From positions 2,273,615 through 2,337,614 of the forward strand of contig NZ_LR026978.1 in NCBI RefSeq assembly GCF_900604315.1: a DNA stretch of 64,000 bases, in the 5' to 3' direction. The position numbers and the translations under genes are program-made. Positions within the stretch are counted from its first letter, which is position 1. Each line of letters begins with the position of its first letter. The DNA comes from [Erwinia] mediterraneensis (GTDB lineage Bacteria; Pseudomonadota; Gammaproteobacteria; Enterobacterales; Enterobacteriaceae). Shown piece after piece: positions 28,510-39,724 of this stretch. The notes beneath the pieces are model-generated. The model saw nothing but the letters and a program-made list of their open reading frames with translations, made no database searches and was not told the DNA's origin.

Positions 28510-29364
28510 TTACTGGGTCAAATCCACTTGCTGATTATCAATCAGGCGCGCTTTCCCCAGCCAGGCAGCCATCAGGATCACCGCCCGTCGACTCTCCACG
28601 GTGAGCGGCTGTAGCGTTTCGGCATCGCAAATCGCCAGGCCATCCGGCTGAAAGCCTTTTTCGTGCAGGCTCGCTTCGCCCGCTTCAATAATCTCTTCAA
28701 TGTGGCGCTCGCCGTTCTCCAGGCGCGCCGCCATGCTGCGCATCACTTCGCTCAGGCCGGAAGCCAGCTTGCGCTCGTCAGCGTTCAGGTAGCCATTACG
28801 CGAGCTGAGCGCCAGGCCATCCTGGGCGCGCACCGTCGGGACGCCGATAATCTCGATGTCATAGCCCATATCCGCCACCATTTTGCGGATAATGGCTAAC
28901 TGCTGGAAATCCTTCTCCCCAAAGCAGGCGAGATCGGGCTGCACCAGATTAAACAGCTTGCTGACGATGGTCGCCACGCCACGGAAATGGCCGGGACGGC
29001 TCGCCCCTTCCAGCAGCGAGGAGAGCACCGGGACTTCCACAAAGGTCTGGTTTTCCAGCCCGGTGGGATAGACCTCGGCCGCTGCCGGGGCAAACACCAC
29101 ATCAACGCCGTGGCGGTTCAGCTTTTCGCAATCTTCCTGAAGCGTACGCGGGTAGCGCGCCAGGTCGTCGGCGCGGTCAAACTGCATAGGATTAACAAAA
29201 ACAGAAACCACGACAATATCGGCCCGCGCACGCGCTTCATCCACCAGCGTCAGATGGCCGTCATGCAGATTGCCCATGGTAGGAACCAGCGCAATACGTT
29301 TGCCTTCGCGACGCCAGCGACGTACCTCACGACGCAGCATGGGTGGCGTTTCAATGATCAGCAC
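28510..29364 (-). CDS. panC: Pantothenate synthetase (pantoate-beta-alanine ligase)
   Basis: ATP-dependent ligase joining pantoate and beta-alanine. The 284 residues carry the nucleotidyl-transferase HIGH-like motif in [10 protein letters not shown] (about 28-37) and LSSRNGYL, the KMSKS-like counterpart. [16 protein letters not shown] lies in the centre. It follows panB by 15 bases with its own AGGAGAATTAC ribosome-binding site, so panB-panC-panD act as one pathway block, using ketopantoate-derived pantoate and the beta-alanine from PanD. Confidence 0.97.
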   Translation of the reverse strand: MLIIETPPMLRREVRRWRREGKRIALVPTMGNLHDGHLTLVDEARARADIVVVSVFVNPMQFDRADDLARYPRTLQEDCEKLNRHGVDVVFAPAAAEVYPTGLENQTFVEVPVLSSLLEGASRPGHFRGVATIVSKLFNLVQPDLACFGEKDFQQLAIIRKMVADMGYDIEIIGVPTVRAQDGLALSSRNGYLNADERKLASGLSEVMRSMAARLENGERHIEEIIEAGEASLHEKGFQPDGLAICDAETLQPLTVESRRAVILMAAWLGKARLIDNQQVDLTQ

Positions 29365-29379
29365 TGTAATTCTCCTGAT

Positions 29380-30174
29380 TTACTGGAAACTGTGTTCAGC
29401 GGCGGGGTAGTTACCCGCTTCAACGTCGGCAATATAGTGGCGTACGGCGGCACGAATATCACCGGTTTCGGCCAGAAAGTTTTTGGCAAATTTCGGGATA
29501 TGGCCGCCGGTAATGCCAAAGGCGTCGTGCATCACCAGAATCTGACCATCGGTCACATTGCCTGCGCCAATACCGATTACCGGAATGCTCAGGGCGGTGG
29601 TAATCCGCTGCGCCAGGCTCACCGGCACGCACTCCAGCACCATCAGCTGCGCGCCAGCCGCTTCCAGCGCCAGCGCGTCGGTCAGCAGACGTTCGGCAGC
29701 CTCTTCATCACGTCCCTGAACTTTGTAGCCGCCAAAGATGTTTACCGACTGCGGCGTGAGACCGAGATGGCCACAGACCGGGACCGCGCGTTCCGTCAAC
29801 ATTTTCACGCTTTCACACAGCCAGTCACCGCCCTCCAGCTTCACCATATTGGCACCGGCGCGCATCAGCTGCGCCGCGCTGTCAAAGGTTTGTGCGGGCG
29901 TGGCGTAACTCATAAACGGCATATCGGCCAGTAACAGCGCCTGAGGGGCGCCGCGACGCACGGCGGCGGTGTGATAGGCGATATCCGCGACGGTGACCGG
30001 CAGCGTGGAGTCGTGCCCCTGCACCGTCATGCCCAGAGAGTCGCCCACCAGCATCACCTGAATCCCTTCGTCGGCGAAAAGTCGGGCGAAGCTAAAATCG
30101 TAGGCGGTCAGGGTGGCGAACTTACGTCCGTCCAGTTTCCACTGTCGCAGATGGGAGAGCGTAGTTGGCTTCAT
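29380..30174 (-). CDS. panB: 3-methyl-2-oxobutanoate hydroxymethyltransferase
   Basis: First committed step of pantothenate synthesis, transferring a hydroxymethyl group from methylene-tetrahydrofolate to 2-oxoisovalerate. The 264 residues form a single TIM barrel. [15 protein letters not shown] (about 43-57) carries a metal-binding Asp, and KLEGG and [14 protein letters not shown] are further family motifs. It heads the panBC(D) block. The folate-using step beside folK, 84 bases upstream, may be coincidental but is conserved. E. coli has a fimbrial cluster between panB and folK that is absent here. Confidence 0.97.
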   Translation of the reverse strand: MKPTTLSHLRQWKLDGRKFATLTAYDFSFARLFADEGIQVMLVGDSLGMTVQGHDSTLPVTVADIAYHTAAVRRGAPQALLLADMPFMSYATPAQTFDSAAQLMRAGANMVKLEGGDWLCESVKMLTERAVPVCGHLGLTPQSVNIFGGYKVQGRDEEAAERLLTDALALEAAGAQLMVLECVPVSLAQRITTALSIPVIGIGAGNVTDGQILVMHDAFGITGGHIPKFAKNFLAETGDIRAAVRHYIADVEAGNYPAAEHSFQ

Positions 30175-30258
30175 CGCAATCTCTTGTCAGCTATTTTTGA
30201 TGAGCCAAGTTTACTGGATCCTGCGCGCCAGCGGAATGAGAGAAAAGGAGAGGCAGTT

Positions 30259-30744
30259 TCAGCGTGTCCAGGGCTGGATTTGACTGCAGTCCAGGTTCGC
30301 CAGCAGCGCCGTCAGCGGGCGACCGTCCGGCAGAATCAGATCCGGGGCGATCTCCTGCAGCGGCACCAGCATAAAGGCACGATTGTGCATATCGTAATGC
30401 GGGATAGTCAGACGCGGCGTATTTATCACCGCGTCGCCGAACAGCAAAATGTCGAGATCCAGGGTACGGGGTCCCCAGCGCTCGGCCTTACGCACGCGGC
30501 CATGAGCCAGTTCAATGCGCTGGGTATGATCGAGCAGTTGTTCCGGCGCAAGATCGGTGTGCAGCGCCACAACTGCATTCAGATAGTCGGGCTGATCGGG
30601 CGGCCCGTAGGGCGGCGTGCGATAAAAAGAGGAGGTCGCGACACGCTGCGTCTGCGGGATCTGATCAAGGGCAGCCAGCGCCTCCTCCACCTGTTGCAGA
30701 GGATGCGCAAGATTGCTGCCCAGAGCGAGCCAGACCGGGGTCAT
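30259..30744 (-). CDS. folK: 6-hydroxymethyl-7,8-dihydropterin pyrophosphokinase
   Basis: Folate-pathway kinase that pyrophosphorylates 6-hydroxymethyl-dihydropterin. The 161 residues show LALGSNL at the N-terminus and the family signature [15 protein letters not shown] (about 89-103), with the two metal-binding Asp residues, then [12 protein letters not shown]. Its ATG overlaps the TGA of pcnB (ATGA), so translation is coupled to pcnB, as in E. coli. Confidence 0.97.
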   Translation of the reverse strand: MTPVWLALGSNLAHPLQQVEEALAALDQIPQTQRVATSSFYRTPPYGPPDQPDYLNAVVALHTDLAPEQLLDHTQRIELAHGRVRKAERWGPRTLDLDILLFGDAVINTPRLTIPHYDMHNRAFMLVPLQEIAPDLILPDGRPLTALLANLDCSQIQPWTR

Positions 30745-32156
30745 GATGCGGCGTTATTGTCGCGGCGCGGACCGGCCGGACGGCGACGGGGACGACGGGT
30801 TTTGCGACGCGGAGCCGGATCGTCGCCCAGGGTGTTCAGCATATTTTTCTGCTGCGGCGGCGTGGCAGTCTGGAATTCTCCCCACCAGTGGCTGAGGCGC
30901 AGCAACTCCGCGTTATTCTCCACTTCAGCGCGTAGCGCCAGCAGATCGTAAGCGGCACGGAATTTGGGATGCTCCATCAGCTTCCAGGCGCGTTTGCCAT
31001 GGCGGCGTGACATGCGTAACTGCAGCTGCCAGATATCGCGAATCAGCGTGGTGATGCGTTTCGGAATCGCCAGCGCGCGGCAGGCTTCATCCAGCGTGTC
31101 ATTCATCGCCAGAGCAAAGGCATCATACCAGGTCAGGCCGCTCTCCTGGGCAATCTGTTGCGCCGTTTCTATCTGCGGATACCATAACATGGCGGCAAAC
31201 AGGAAGGCCGGATTGACGCGCATATCGTTGTGGATACGATTGTCGGTATTCTTCAGCACCTGAAGGAGCATGCGCTCCATCGGGCTGTCACCCTCTTCGG
31301 TGAAATAGCGCGTGATAGTCGGGAACAGCGGCTGGAACAGCTGATATTCGCGCAGCTTGAGATAGGTGCTGTAGCCGTAGCCGGTCTGCAGCAGCTTCAG
31401 CGATTCTTCAAACAGGCGTGCCGGAGGAATATCGTTCAGCAGCGTGGCCAGGCGCGGTATCGGTTCGGCGGTTTCCGGCGCAATACGCATCTCCAGACGT
31501 GCAGCAAAGCGCACCACGCGCAGCATACGCACCGGGTCTTCACGGTAGCGCGTTTCCGGATCGCCGATCAGACGAATAATGCCCTGTTGCAGATCCTGCA
31601 GCCCGCCCACGTAATCGCGTACGGTAAAATCCGCCACATTGTAGTAGAGGCTGTTGATGGTGAGATCGCGGCGCTGGGCATCATCTTCAATCGTGCCGAA
31701 GATATTATCCCGCAGCAGCATGCCATTCTGACCACGCTGGGAACTGTTACGATCGTCTTCCGCTTCCGTGCTCTGATGATGGCCGCGGAATGTGGCAACC
31801 TCGATCACTTCCGGCCCAAACATCACGTGTGCCAGACGAAAGCGACGACCCACCAGACGACAGTTGCGAAACAGCTTACGCATCTGCTCGGGGGTGGCAT
31901 TGGTGGTCACATCAAAATCTTTCGGTTTTTTCCCCAGCAGCAGATCGCGCACGCCGCCGCCGACCAGATAGGCTTCATAGCCCGCTTTGTTCAGGCGATA
32001 GAGCACTTTGAGGGCATTTTCGCTGATGTCTTTGCGCGAGATATTATGGCTGTCACGAGGAATGACGGTCATATGACGCTCAGGTTCAACCTCTGCTGGC
32101 ACCTCTTCATCTCGCTTAAGAACTTTCCGGCAAAAATTAGCAACTCGGGTAAAAAT
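30741..32156 (-). CDS. pcnB: Poly(A) polymerase I, probable AUU start
   Basis: Adds poly(A) tails to RNA 3' ends, promoting decay of small RNAs and fragments. The class II nucleotidyltransferase core has [20 protein letters not shown] with the catalytic Asp pair, followed by the RNA-binding region and a basic tail ([17 protein letters not shown]). The first standard start is GTG 32102. The frame, however, continues upstream as [17 protein letters not shown], matching the E. coli N-terminus exactly up to an ATT codon at 32156-32154, with GAGGT five bases before it. E. coli pcnB is known to start at AUU. From there the protein has 471 residues; E. coli has about 465. Confidence 0.93.
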   Translation of the reverse strand: MFTRVANFCRKVLKRDEEVPAEVEPERHMTVIPRDSHNISRKDISENALKVLYRLNKAGYEAYLVGGGVRDLLLGKKPKDFDVTTNATPEQMRKLFRNCRLVGRRFRLAHVMFGPEVIEVATFRGHHQSTEAEDDRNSSQRGQNGMLLRDNIFGTIEDDAQRRDLTINSLYYNVADFTVRDYVGGLQDLQQGIIRLIGDPETRYREDPVRMLRVVRFAARLEMRIAPETAEPIPRLATLLNDIPPARLFEESLKLLQTGYGYSTYLKLREYQLFQPLFPTITRYFTEEGDSPMERMLLQVLKNTDNRIHNDMRVNPAFLFAAMLWYPQIETAQQIAQESGLTWYDAFALAMNDTLDEACRALAIPKRITTLIRDIWQLQLRMSRRHGKRAWKLMEHPKFRAAYDLLALRAEVENNAELLRLSHWWGEFQTATPPQQKNMLNTLGDDPAPRRKTRRPRRRPAGPRRDNNAAS

Positions 32157-32195
32157 AGGACACCTCGACAGTGACGTAAGTATGTGGTGTTAAAA

Positions 32196-33125
32196 TCAGC
32201 GGCTAATCATAGCCTGTTGCGAACCATTTGAGAATGCCGTTGTCGCTTCATCCCCTTTCAGGGCGCTTTCTTGCGGGATAAGACTACTGTCCCAGGTTGT
32301 TACGGCACGCTGCAATAATGTTTCCAGCGGCTCGTCGCGCCAGCCCTCGGCTACTGGCTGTCCCAGGAAACGCAGCGCCTGCACCAGCACCGGACGGGCA
32401 TCGCCAGCGGGCAGGGCGGGGGCATGATTCTGTTTCGATAGTTTATTCCCTTGCTGATCTAACGCCAGCGGCAGGTGCAGATAGGCGGGCACCGGCCAGC
32501 CAAACTGCTGATAAAGGGCAATCTGGCGCACCGTAGGCTCAATCAGATCGGCGCCACGCACGATCTCGGTCACGCCCTGGAAATGATCATCCACCACCAC
32601 CGCCAGGTTATAAGCAAAGAGACCGTCGCGGCGATGGATAATAAAATCCTCTTCCGCCAGTTGACGCTGCGCCACCAGGATGCCGCGCAGACGATCCTGA
32701 AACTGATACACCGGTGCATGCTGACGCAAACGCAGCGCGGCCTGTTGCGGGCCACGGTGCAGATCGCGACAGTGGCCGTCATAAAATCCGCCAGTTTGCT
32801 GAATCCGGCTGCGCGTACAGGTGCAGAAGTAGCTCTGACGATGCTGCTGCAGCCAGGCCAGCGCCTCACGGTAAGCTGCATGGCGCGTAGATTGCCACAG
32901 CACCTCGCCATCCCAGTGCAGGCCATAATGTTCCAGCTGGCGGAGAATGGCGCTGGCGGCGCCGGGCATTTCCCGTGGCGGATCGATATCTTCAATACGC
33001 ACCAGCCACTGGCCGTGCTGCGCACGCGCGCTGAGATAACTGCCCAGAGCAGCAATCAGCGAGCCAAAATGAAGTTCCCCGGAAGGAGAAGGGGCGAAAC
33101 GCCCGATGCAGGTAGAGTTTGACAT
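32196..33125 (-). CDS. gluQ: Glutamyl-Q tRNA(Asp) synthetase
   Basis: A truncated glutamyl-tRNA synthetase paralogue that attaches glutamate to queuosine in the anticodon of tRNA(Asp). The 309 residues keep the catalytic domain with the HIGH-like [10 protein letters not shown] (about 13-22), zinc-binding CTC...YDGHC and the KMSKS-like NKLSKQNH, but lack the anticodon-binding domain. ATG 33125 gives [15 protein letters not shown]. An in-frame upstream extension to 33332 overlaps the dksA gene end and is not credible. It follows dksA by 73 bases, as in E. coli (yadB). Confidence 0.95.
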   Translation of the reverse strand: MSNSTCIGRFAPSPSGELHFGSLIAALGSYLSARAQHGQWLVRIEDIDPPREMPGAASAILRQLEHYGLHWDGEVLWQSTRHAAYREALAWLQQHRQSYFCTCTRSRIQQTGGFYDGHCRDLHRGPQQAALRLRQHAPVYQFQDRLRGILVAQRQLAEEDFIIHRRDGLFAYNLAVVVDDHFQGVTEIVRGADLIEPTVRQIALYQQFGWPVPAYLHLPLALDQQGNKLSKQNHAPALPAGDARPVLVQALRFLGQPVAEGWRDEPLETLLQRAVTTWDSSLIPQESALKGDEATTAFSNGSQQAMISR

Positions 33126-33198
33126 TTTTACAGGATTCACCGCACAGCGGGAAAAAAGTGTTTTTCCCTGCGGTGCGGTGACAGGCAGGCAGTTAACA

Positions 33199-33654
33199 TC
33201 AGCCAGCCATCTGTTTCTCGCGGATTTCCGCCAGCGTTTTGCAGTCAATGCAGAGATCGGCGGTCGGACGCGCTTCCAGACGGCGGATGCCAATTTCAAC
33301 ACCGCAAGATTCGCAGTAGCCAAAATCGTCATCTTCCACTTTCTTCAACGTCTTTTCGATCTTCTTGATCAACTTGCGCTCGCGATCACGGTTACGCAGT
33401 TCAAGACTGAACTCCTCTTCCTGAGCGGCACGATCCACCGGATCCGGGAAGTTGGCGGCTTCATCCTGCATATGTGAGACGGTACGATCGACTTCATCCC
33501 TGAGCTGATTGCGCCAGGCCTCCAGAATTTTTCTGAAGTGGTTCAGCTGGGCTTCATTCATATACTCTTCGCCCGGTTTCTCCTGGTAAGGCTCCACCCC
33601 AGCGATGGCGAGAATACTCAGGGACGATGTTTTACGGTTTTGCCCTTCTTGCAT
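33199..33654 (-). CDS. dksA: RNA polymerase-binding transcription factor DksA
   Basis: Binds the secondary channel of RNA polymerase and, with ppGpp, represses rRNA promoters and activates amino-acid promoters. The 151 residues have the coiled-coil with tip residues Asp71 and Asp74 (DPVDRA) and the four-cysteine zinc finger (Cys114, 117, 135, 138; CESC and CIDC). ATG 33654 gives [20 protein letters not shown], identical in style to E. coli; an upstream in-frame ATG at 33675 is ignored. AGGAGA precedes the start. Confidence 0.98.
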   Translation of the reverse strand: MQEGQNRKTSSLSILAIAGVEPYQEKPGEEYMNEAQLNHFRKILEAWRNQLRDEVDRTVSHMQDEAANFPDPVDRAAQEEEFSLELRNRDRERKLIKKIEKTLKKVEDDDFGYCESCGVEIGIRRLEARPTADLCIDCKTLAEIREKQMAG

Positions 33655-33834
33655 GTTGTTTCTCCTGGATAACACGCACTATCGATCCCCAACGGGGATA
33701 AAAACAGGCCGCTATAAATAACAGAAGCAGTCAGGGTTGGCAATTATTGATCATCGCACCTTGACAAGCCTGTGAGGAACAGCGTATTTGGCACATCAGC
33801 AGAACATTCATAACACAATAAATTGCAAAAAATA

Positions 33835-34542
33835 TTACCTGCTCACCATAAGCGGCTTTTTCAGAAACATACCCTTCGGTGAGAGCTCCGCCTGATAAGC
33901 CAGTACTTCCACGCCGTTCTGTTGCGCCTGGACCAGTAGCTCTGCGTAACGGGCGTCAATATGACGCGCGGGGGAAACGTCCTCAATCCCCGAGTGCAGA
34001 ACGGTAAACAACAACACTGCCCGGTGTCCTTCTGTCACGAGGTTACGTAATTCGCGCAGATGCTTCTGACCGCGGGCAGTAACCGCATCCGGAAAATAGC
34101 CTTTACCCTGTTGTAAAAGCGTCACGGATTTCACTTCAATATAGCAGTTGCGTCTGCCCTGCGCCTGAAGCAAAAAATCAATTCGGCTATTTTCCGTGCC
34201 GTACTTTACCTCCGCCTGGCAGTGGGTATAAGCGGACAACTCCGGCAGCGCTTCTTTCTCCAGCGCCTCGCGCACGAGCTGGTTAGCACGTAAGGTGTTG
34301 ACACAGATCCAGTGATCCGCCTGCGTCTCCGTCAGCTCCCAGCTGTGCGGATATTTGCGTGTTGCGCTGGCGGAGGTGGAGTACCAGACGGTATCGCCCG
34401 GCGTGGCGCAGCCGGTCATCGCCCCGGTATTGGCGCAGTGCAGGGTCAGGATATCGCCGTCAGGGGTGACCACATCAGCGAGAAAGCGTTTGTAACGTTT
34501 AATCAGGCGCGCAGCACGCAGCGGCGGGGAAAACTCCATCAT
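33835..34542 (-). CDS. sfsA: SfsA, sugar fermentation stimulation protein
   Basis: A DNA-binding or nuclease-like protein first noted for raising maltose fermentation; the precise role is unsettled. The 235 residues include [12 protein letters not shown] (about 34-45), SRIDFLLQ and YIEVKSVTL, the last resembling PD-(D/E)xK nuclease motifs. Its ATG overlaps the TGA of thpR (ATGATG); either of the two ATG codons (34542 or 34539) could be used, the latter matching E. coli. It lies 180 bases upstream of dksA on the same strand. Confidence 0.95.
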   Translation of the reverse strand: MMEFSPPLRAARLIKRYKRFLADVVTPDGDILTLHCANTGAMTGCATPGDTVWYSTSASATRKYPHSWELTETQADHWICVNTLRANQLVREALEKEALPELSAYTHCQAEVKYGTENSRIDFLLQAQGRRNCYIEVKSVTLLQQGKGYFPDAVTARGQKHLRELRNLVTEGHRAVLLFTVLHSGIEDVSPARHIDARYAELLVQAQQNGVEVLAYQAELSPKGMFLKKPLMVSR

Positions 34543-35078
34543 GCTTCCTTATTCACGCTCAGCGGCCAGCTGGCCAGCTGGCGATAGCTCGGGCGACCCT
34601 GATCAGGCACTGATGCAAACAGCGAAAAGTGATCCACCTGACACTGCCAGTGAAAGTCACGCGGCGGCAACGCCACGTTGCGCGGCGCGTAACGCAGCAA
34701 CGTGATATGGGGATGAAACGGCTGCGGGGTCTGATGACAGCCCTGGCGGGCGGCCTGCGCGCGTAGCAGGTTGGCCAGCTGCAGCAGCGCGCGCGGCGGA
34801 CGGCGGCAACCCAGCCATACCACGCCGGGACGCGGCCAGAAACCGGCATCATCCAGATCCAGCGTAAAGCCCTCCTGCTGGATGCGTCCCGCAAGCTGTT
34901 GCAAAATCAGCGCCTTTTCTTCACTCACCTCGCCGAGGAAGGCGAGGGTCATATGCAAATTGGCTGCCGCAATCGGTCTGCCAGCTTCCGCAGGGAAAAC
35001 CTCAGCGCGCCAGCGTACCAGCTGCTGCTGCAGGCTTTCGGGCAGGCTGAGACCAAAGAACAGGCGTTGTGTCTTCAT
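34539..35078 (-). CDS. thpR: RNA 2',3'-cyclic phosphodiesterase (LigT/ThpR)
   Basis: A 2H-family phosphoesterase of 179 residues that opens 2',3'-cyclic phosphates on RNA ends. The two catalytic HxTx motifs are HMTLAF (about 42) and HITLLR (about 125). ATG 35078 ([14 protein letters not shown]) has GGAGAG upstream and matches the E. coli start; the frame extends further upstream but would overlap the divergent hrpB. The stop overlaps sfsA, so the two are co-translated. Confidence 0.94.
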   Translation of the reverse strand: MKTQRLFFGLSLPESLQQQLVRWRAEVFPAEAGRPIAAANLHMTLAFLGEVSEEKALILQQLAGRIQQEGFTLDLDDAGFWPRPGVVWLGCRRPPRALLQLANLLRAQAARQGCHQTPQPFHPHITLLRYAPRNVALPPRDFHWQCQVDHFSLFASVPDQGRPSYRQLASWPLSVNKEA

Positions 35079-35152
35079 GGCTCTCTCCGGTAATGCAGGC
35101 GGATGAATGCTACAATCGCGCCATCTTAACACAGGCGCATGTGGAGTTTGAT

Positions 35153-37573
35153 GTGAGTGATTTACCGGTAAGCGCGACGCTGCCAGCGCTGCTGGCCGCA
35201 CTGGCCTCCTCGCCGCAGGTGATGCTGGCGGCCCCCACTGGCGCAGGCAAGTCCACCTGGCTGCCGTTGCAGCTGCTGCAACAGGCGGGCTTGTCCGGCC
35301 GGATTATTATGCTGGAGCCGCGGCGGCTGGCCGCGCGCAATGTGGCTCAGCGGCTGGCGGAGCAATTGAACCAACAGCCGGGCGGTACGGTGGGCTACCG
35401 GATGCGGGCGGAAAGCTGCATCGGGCCAGAAACACGGCTGGAGGTAGTGACCGAGGGTATCCTCACGCGCATGCTGCAACAGGATCCGCTGCTGGACGGC
35501 GTGTCGCTGGTGATCCTTGATGAATTCCATGAGCGTAGCCTGCAGGCGGATCTGGCTCTGGCGCTGCTGCTCGACGTACAGCAAGGGCTACGTGAGGATC
35601 TAAAAATTCTCATCATGTCCGCCACCCTGGATAATAGCCGTCTCACGGCGCTGTTGCCTGATGCGCCGCTAATCGTCTCTGAAGGGCGTAGTTATCCAGT
35701 GGAGCGGCGCTACGCCGCCCTCAGCAACACATTCCGTTTTGAGGAGGCGGTGGCACGTGAGGTCGCGCAGCTGCTGCGTAGTGAAAGCGGTTCGATACTG
35801 GTGTTCCTGCCGGGCGTAAATGAAATCGAGCGCGTAAAGCGCGAGCTGGAATCCCGCATCAATGACGATGTGGACCTCGCGCCTTTGTATGGTGCGCTGC
35901 CGCTGGCGGCACAGCGTCGGGCGATCCTGCCTGCGCCACCCGGACGACGCAAAGTGGTGCTGGCGACCAATATCGCCGAAACCAGTCTCACCATCGAAGG
36001 CATCCGGCTGGTGGTAGACAGCGCGCTGGAGCGCGCCGCCCGCTTTGACGCCCGCACCGGCGTGACGCGCCTGCAAACCCAGCGTATCAGCCAGGCCTCA
36101 ATGACGCAGCGAGCCGGGCGAGCCGGGCGGCTGGCGCCCGGTCTCTGCCTCCATCTGGTAAGTCAGGAGCAGGCTGAACGCGCAGCAGCACAAAGTGACG
36201 CGGAGATTTTGCACAGCGACCTTACCGGCCTCTGGCTGGATTTGCTGCAGTGGGGATGTCAGCAGCCGGAGCAGCTTTGCTGGCTCGATCTGCCGCCTGC
36301 TGCGAACCTGAGTGCGGCCCAACGTCTGTTAACCCAGCTCGGGGCGCTGGAGGAAAGCGGCAGGCTGACGGCCAAAGGTCGGCAGATGGCGCAACTGGGC
36401 AGCGATCCGCGTCTGACGGCGCTGCTGTGTGCCGCAGGCGATACGCCGGACAGAGTAGCCAGTGCCGCGCTGCTGGTGGCGATTCTGGAAGATCCGCCGC
36501 GCTCCGGCAGCCCCGATTTGCGCGATGCGCTGTTGCGTCCGCAGCCGCAATGGTTGCGACGGGCGCAGCAGTGGCAACAACGGTTACGGGTGCGTACGGG
36601 GAAGGTTGATATTGATCATCTCACGTCGCTGCTGGCGGCCGCCTTCAGTGACCGGCTGGCGCGACGCCGTGGCACCGGCGGTCGTTATCAGCTGGCGAAC
36701 GGCAGCGGTGCCATACTGGATGAGCAGGAGGGGCTGACGCGCTACGAATGGCTGATCGCCCCGCTGTTGCTGCAGGGCAGCAGCGCGCCGGACGCCCGCA
36801 TCCTGCTGGCGCTGCCGGTGGATATCGGGGTATTGCAACAGCAGGCACCCCAGCTGATCGAAACGCGTACCGAGGTTGAATGGGATGAAGAGAAGGGCAC
36901 CCTGCGCGCCTGGCGGCGCGAACAGATTGGCGTGCTGGTGCTGAAGGCGCAGCCGCTGGCGAAACCGCAGCCGGAAGCGCTGCACGCCGCCATGCTGCGC
37001 TGGATCCGCACGCGTGGCCTGCAGGTGCTTAACTGGTCGCCGGAAGCCCGACAATTGCGGCTGCGGCTGCAGTGCGCTGCGCAGTGGCTGCCGGACGAGA
37101 GCTGGCCCGCCGTGGATGACGCTACGCTGCTGGAAACGCTGGAGCAGTGGCTGCTGCCGGAAATGAGTGCGGTGCGCGATCTGAAAGGGTTACAGAACAT
37201 CAGTCTGGTCAGCGCATTAATGCATCTGCTCACCTGGCCGCAACGTCAGCGTCTGGATAGGGTGCTGCCCACCCATTACCGGGTGCCAGGCGGAAGCCGG
37301 GTGCCGATTCGCTACGATGACGGAAAGCCACCGGCGCTGGCGGTGCGCATTCAGGAGATGTTTGGCGAAGCCACCAGTCCGGCAGTGATGGAGGGGCGTA
37401 TACCGCTGGTGCTGGAGTTGCTGTCGCCCGCGCGGCGACCGCTACAGATCACCCGCGATCTGGCTGCCTTCTGGCGCGGCGCTTATCCGGAGGTTAAAAA
37501 GGAGATGAAAGGGCGTTATCCGAAACACGCCTGGCCGGATGATCCGTCCGTCGCCCCGCCGACCAAAAAATAA
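35153..37573 (+). CDS. hrpB: ATP-dependent helicase HrpB
   Basis: A large DEAH-box type RNA helicase of unknown cellular target. The 806 residues have Walker A APTGAGKST (about 26-34), motif II DEFH in ILDEFHERS, motif III MSATLD and motif VI QRAGRAGR, then the HrpB-specific C-terminal domain ending KEMKGRYPKHAWPDDP. GTG 35153 (VSDLPVSATLPAL) with GGAG six bases before is chosen; the frame extends upstream to 35069 but that would overlap the divergent thpR. TACAAT at 35111-35116 is a possible -10. Length is close to E. coli HrpB. Confidence 0.95.
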   Translation: MSDLPVSATLPALLAALASSPQVMLAAPTGAGKSTWLPLQLLQQAGLSGRIIMLEPRRLAARNVAQRLAEQLNQQPGGTVGYRMRAESCIGPETRLEVVTEGILTRMLQQDPLLDGVSLVILDEFHERSLQADLALALLLDVQQGLREDLKILIMSATLDNSRLTALLPDAPLIVSEGRSYPVERRYAALSNTFRFEEAVAREVAQLLRSESGSILVFLPGVNEIERVKRELESRINDDVDLAPLYGALPLAAQRRAILPAPPGRRKVVLATNIAETSLTIEGIRLVVDSALERAARFDARTGVTRLQTQRISQASMTQRAGRAGRLAPGLCLHLVSQEQAERAAAQSDAEILHSDLTGLWLDLLQWGCQQPEQLCWLDLPPAANLSAAQRLLTQLGALEESGRLTAKGRQMAQLGSDPRLTALLCAAGDTPDRVASAALLVAILEDPPRSGSPDLRDALLRPQPQWLRRAQQWQQRLRVRTGKVDIDHLTSLLAAAFSDRLARRRGTGGRYQLANGSGAILDEQEGLTRYEWLIAPLLLQGSSAPDARILLALPVDIGVLQQQAPQLIETRTEVEWDEEKGTLRAWRREQIGVLVLKAQPLAKPQPEALHAAMLRWIRTRGLQVLNWSPEARQLRLRLQCAAQWLPDESWPAVDDATLLETLEQWLLPEMSAVRDLKGLQNISLVSALMHLLTWPQRQRLDRVLPTHYRVPGGSRVPIRYDDGKPPALAVRIQEMFGEATSPAVMEGRIPLVLELLSPARRPLQITRDLAAFWRGAYPEVKKEMKGRYPKHAWPDDPSVAPPTKK

Positions 37574-37610
37574 GCAGTGCCCGGTGGGTGGCGGCATCGC
37601 CCCTGGCAGC

Positions 37611-37635
37611 AAAAAAACCGGGCAGTTGCCCGGTT
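37611..37635 (-). terminator. Terminator of the chemoreceptor gene
   Basis: Read on the minus strand, AACCGGGCA and TGCCCGGTT form a stem followed by a run of T (the A-run at 37611-37617). It ends the chemoreceptor gene 27 bases past its stop and may also serve hrpB from the other side. Confidence 0.8.
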
Positions 37636-37661
37636 CATCTGTCGCGCGTTCTTGCGCGCCG

Positions 37662-39557
37662 TTACAGTCTGAAGCTTTGCACCACCTGCTCCAGCTGAGT
37701 GCTCTGCTCCTGCATGGCGCTGGCGGCTGCCGATACCTGCTCAACCAGCGCCGCGTTCTGCTGGGTGTTGCCATCCAGCTGGGTGATCGCCACATTCACC
37801 TGCCCGATGCCCATGCTCTGCTCATGGCTGGCGGACATAATTTCACCAATGAGGGTAGTCACGCTGCTGACCCCTTTCGCCAGCTCATCCATAGTTTCCC
37901 CGGCCTGTTCCACCAGCTGGCTGCCGGTATCGATGTTCGCCACCGACTCTTCAATCAGTTTTTTGATTTCCCGCGCTGAGTTGGCGGAACGCTGCGCCAG
38001 GTTTCTTACTTCTGCTGCGACGACTGCGAAGCCGCGTCCCTGTTCACCGGCGCGTGCCGCTTCAACCGCCGCGTTCAGCGCCAGAATATTGGTCTGGAAG
38101 GCGATACTGTCGATCACGCTGATGATATCCACCACCTTACGCGAAGAGTGATGAATTTCGCCCATGGTACTCACCACCTGACGCACCACTTGCGTACCGC
38201 GCGCGGCGACCTGCGAGGCGCCATTGGCCAGCTGGCTGGCATGGGTGGCGTTGTCCGCGTTCTGACGTACCGTGCCCGTCAGCTCCTCCATAGAGGCCGC
38301 CGTTTCCACGATGGAACTGGCCTGATTTTCGGTACGTGCCGAGAGATCGGCGTTGCCCCTGGCGATTTCACGCGAGGCGGCGGTGATCGCCAGCGCGCTG
38401 TCGCCCACCTGGCGCATCAAATCTTGCAGATAACCGATAAACCGGTTGAAGCTCTGCGCCACGGCGTTGAATTCCGGGCTGTTGCTCTCCGGCAAGCGCT
38501 GGGTTAAGTCGGCGCCGCCACTCGACAGTGCTTCGATATTGCTGTGCAGCAGGTGCAGACGATTCATCATGGCGCGGACAAAACCGAGCAGGACCAGCAG
38601 CAGCAGCAGCGCCAGCGGGATCTGCACCAGGCCCAGGCGCTTCAGCATACTGTTGGTCTGCGCTTCCAGCAGGCTGGTGGGCACATCGCTGGCGAGATAC
38701 CAGGGGCTGCCGGCAATCGCCTGGATAAACAGCGTGTGTTCGCCATCCTCCGTCTCGAATGTCGTCTGGGTCGGCTCTTTCCCGGCCTGGGTCAGCAGGC
38801 TTTTCAGCGCAGCGGCCATCGGCAGTCCGGTATCAGAAACGTTTTCCAGCTTCGGCTTACCTGCCAGCAGGGCGGCATTGCCCACCACGGTGCCATCGGC
38901 TTCAACAATCAGCACGCGGCCATGGATCGCCTCACCCATCTGTTTCGCCAGCTGATTAAAGAAACCGAGGGTAACGTCGATGGTCGCTACGCCCCAGGCT
39001 TCACCTTCGCGGTAAATACCCATCGCACAGGTGGTGACCGGCTGTGGCGTGGCGTCATCCTGATAGGCTTTTGCCCAGACGCACTGGCCTTTATCGCCGG
39101 TGAAACCATCCTTAAACCACGACTGTTCCCAGTATTTATCTACCTCAGGGGCGTTCCAGTAATCGTTCGCCTCCAGCTGATTGTTGGCGTTACGTGCAAA
39201 GAAGGAGCTGTCCTTCTCTTTTGCCGGATCGCGTCGGTAGGGGAGCGGCCAGATGCCGCCGCCGGTCACGTTGCTGTCCTGATACTGATTCACCAGCGCA
39301 GGCAGCACAACGTCGATAGCCGCGCTGTCCATAACCACTGCGGCCTCGGTAATCGCTCGCTGTTGTGCCTCTACGCGATTCATCTGCTCGACAATGCGCC
39401 CGGCAAATCTGTCTACTTCATAGCGCACCAGACGGCTTTCATTCTGGCTGATCTGCGGTGCCACAAACTGTTTGATGACCAGAATGGTCACCAGCATCAA
39501 AATAATAAAGAACGCGACAAGGGTCGCAGTGAAACGGGATTGTGTCGTCTTAAGCAT
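37662..39557 (-). CDS. Methyl-accepting chemotaxis protein
   Basis: An inner-membrane chemoreceptor of 631 residues. A first membrane helix lies near residues 11-31 ([17 protein letters not shown]). A large periplasmic sensor of Cache type follows (about 35-300), then a second helix ([13 protein letters not shown]), a HAMP region and a cytoplasmic signalling domain with the hairpin tip [20 protein letters not shown]. It ends VVQSFRL and has no NWETF-like tether for CheR/CheB, so methylation would depend on other receptors. ATG 39557 has AAGGAC before it; an upstream in-frame extension is unlikely. The ligand is unknown. E. coli lacks a receptor here. A sigma-28-like promoter lies upstream. 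Confidence 0.93.
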   Translation of the reverse strand: MLKTTQSRFTATLVAFFIILMLVTILVIKQFVAPQISQNESRLVRYEVDRFAGRIVEQMNRVEAQQRAITEAAVVMDSAAIDVVLPALVNQYQDSNVTGGGIWPLPYRRDPAKEKDSSFFARNANNQLEANDYWNAPEVDKYWEQSWFKDGFTGDKGQCVWAKAYQDDATPQPVTTCAMGIYREGEAWGVATIDVTLGFFNQLAKQMGEAIHGRVLIVEADGTVVGNAALLAGKPKLENVSDTGLPMAAALKSLLTQAGKEPTQTTFETEDGEHTLFIQAIAGSPWYLASDVPTSLLEAQTNSMLKRLGLVQIPLALLLLLVLLGFVRAMMNRLHLLHSNIEALSSGGADLTQRLPESNSPEFNAVAQSFNRFIGYLQDLMRQVGDSALAITAASREIARGNADLSARTENQASSIVETAASMEELTGTVRQNADNATHASQLANGASQVAARGTQVVRQVVSTMGEIHHSSRKVVDIISVIDSIAFQTNILALNAAVEAARAGEQGRGFAVVAAEVRNLAQRSANSAREIKKLIEESVANIDTGSQLVEQAGETMDELAKGVSSVTTLIGEIMSASHEQSMGIGQVNVAITQLDGNTQQNAALVEQVSAAASAMQEQSTQLEQVVQSFRL

Positions 39558-39724
39558 CCAAATGTCCTTACTCTGGTGTAGCAAAAATGACAGAAATGCC
39601 AGAAGGGAGGCGGCCATCCCCGTGATTACGCGTATCCGTTGCTGCCCAAGGGCAACATTTTTCTGCAGTGTGCTTGCCGCCACAGCTATTTAAATCTTTT
39701 GCCGCTTGCCTGCGACCAGTTAGA

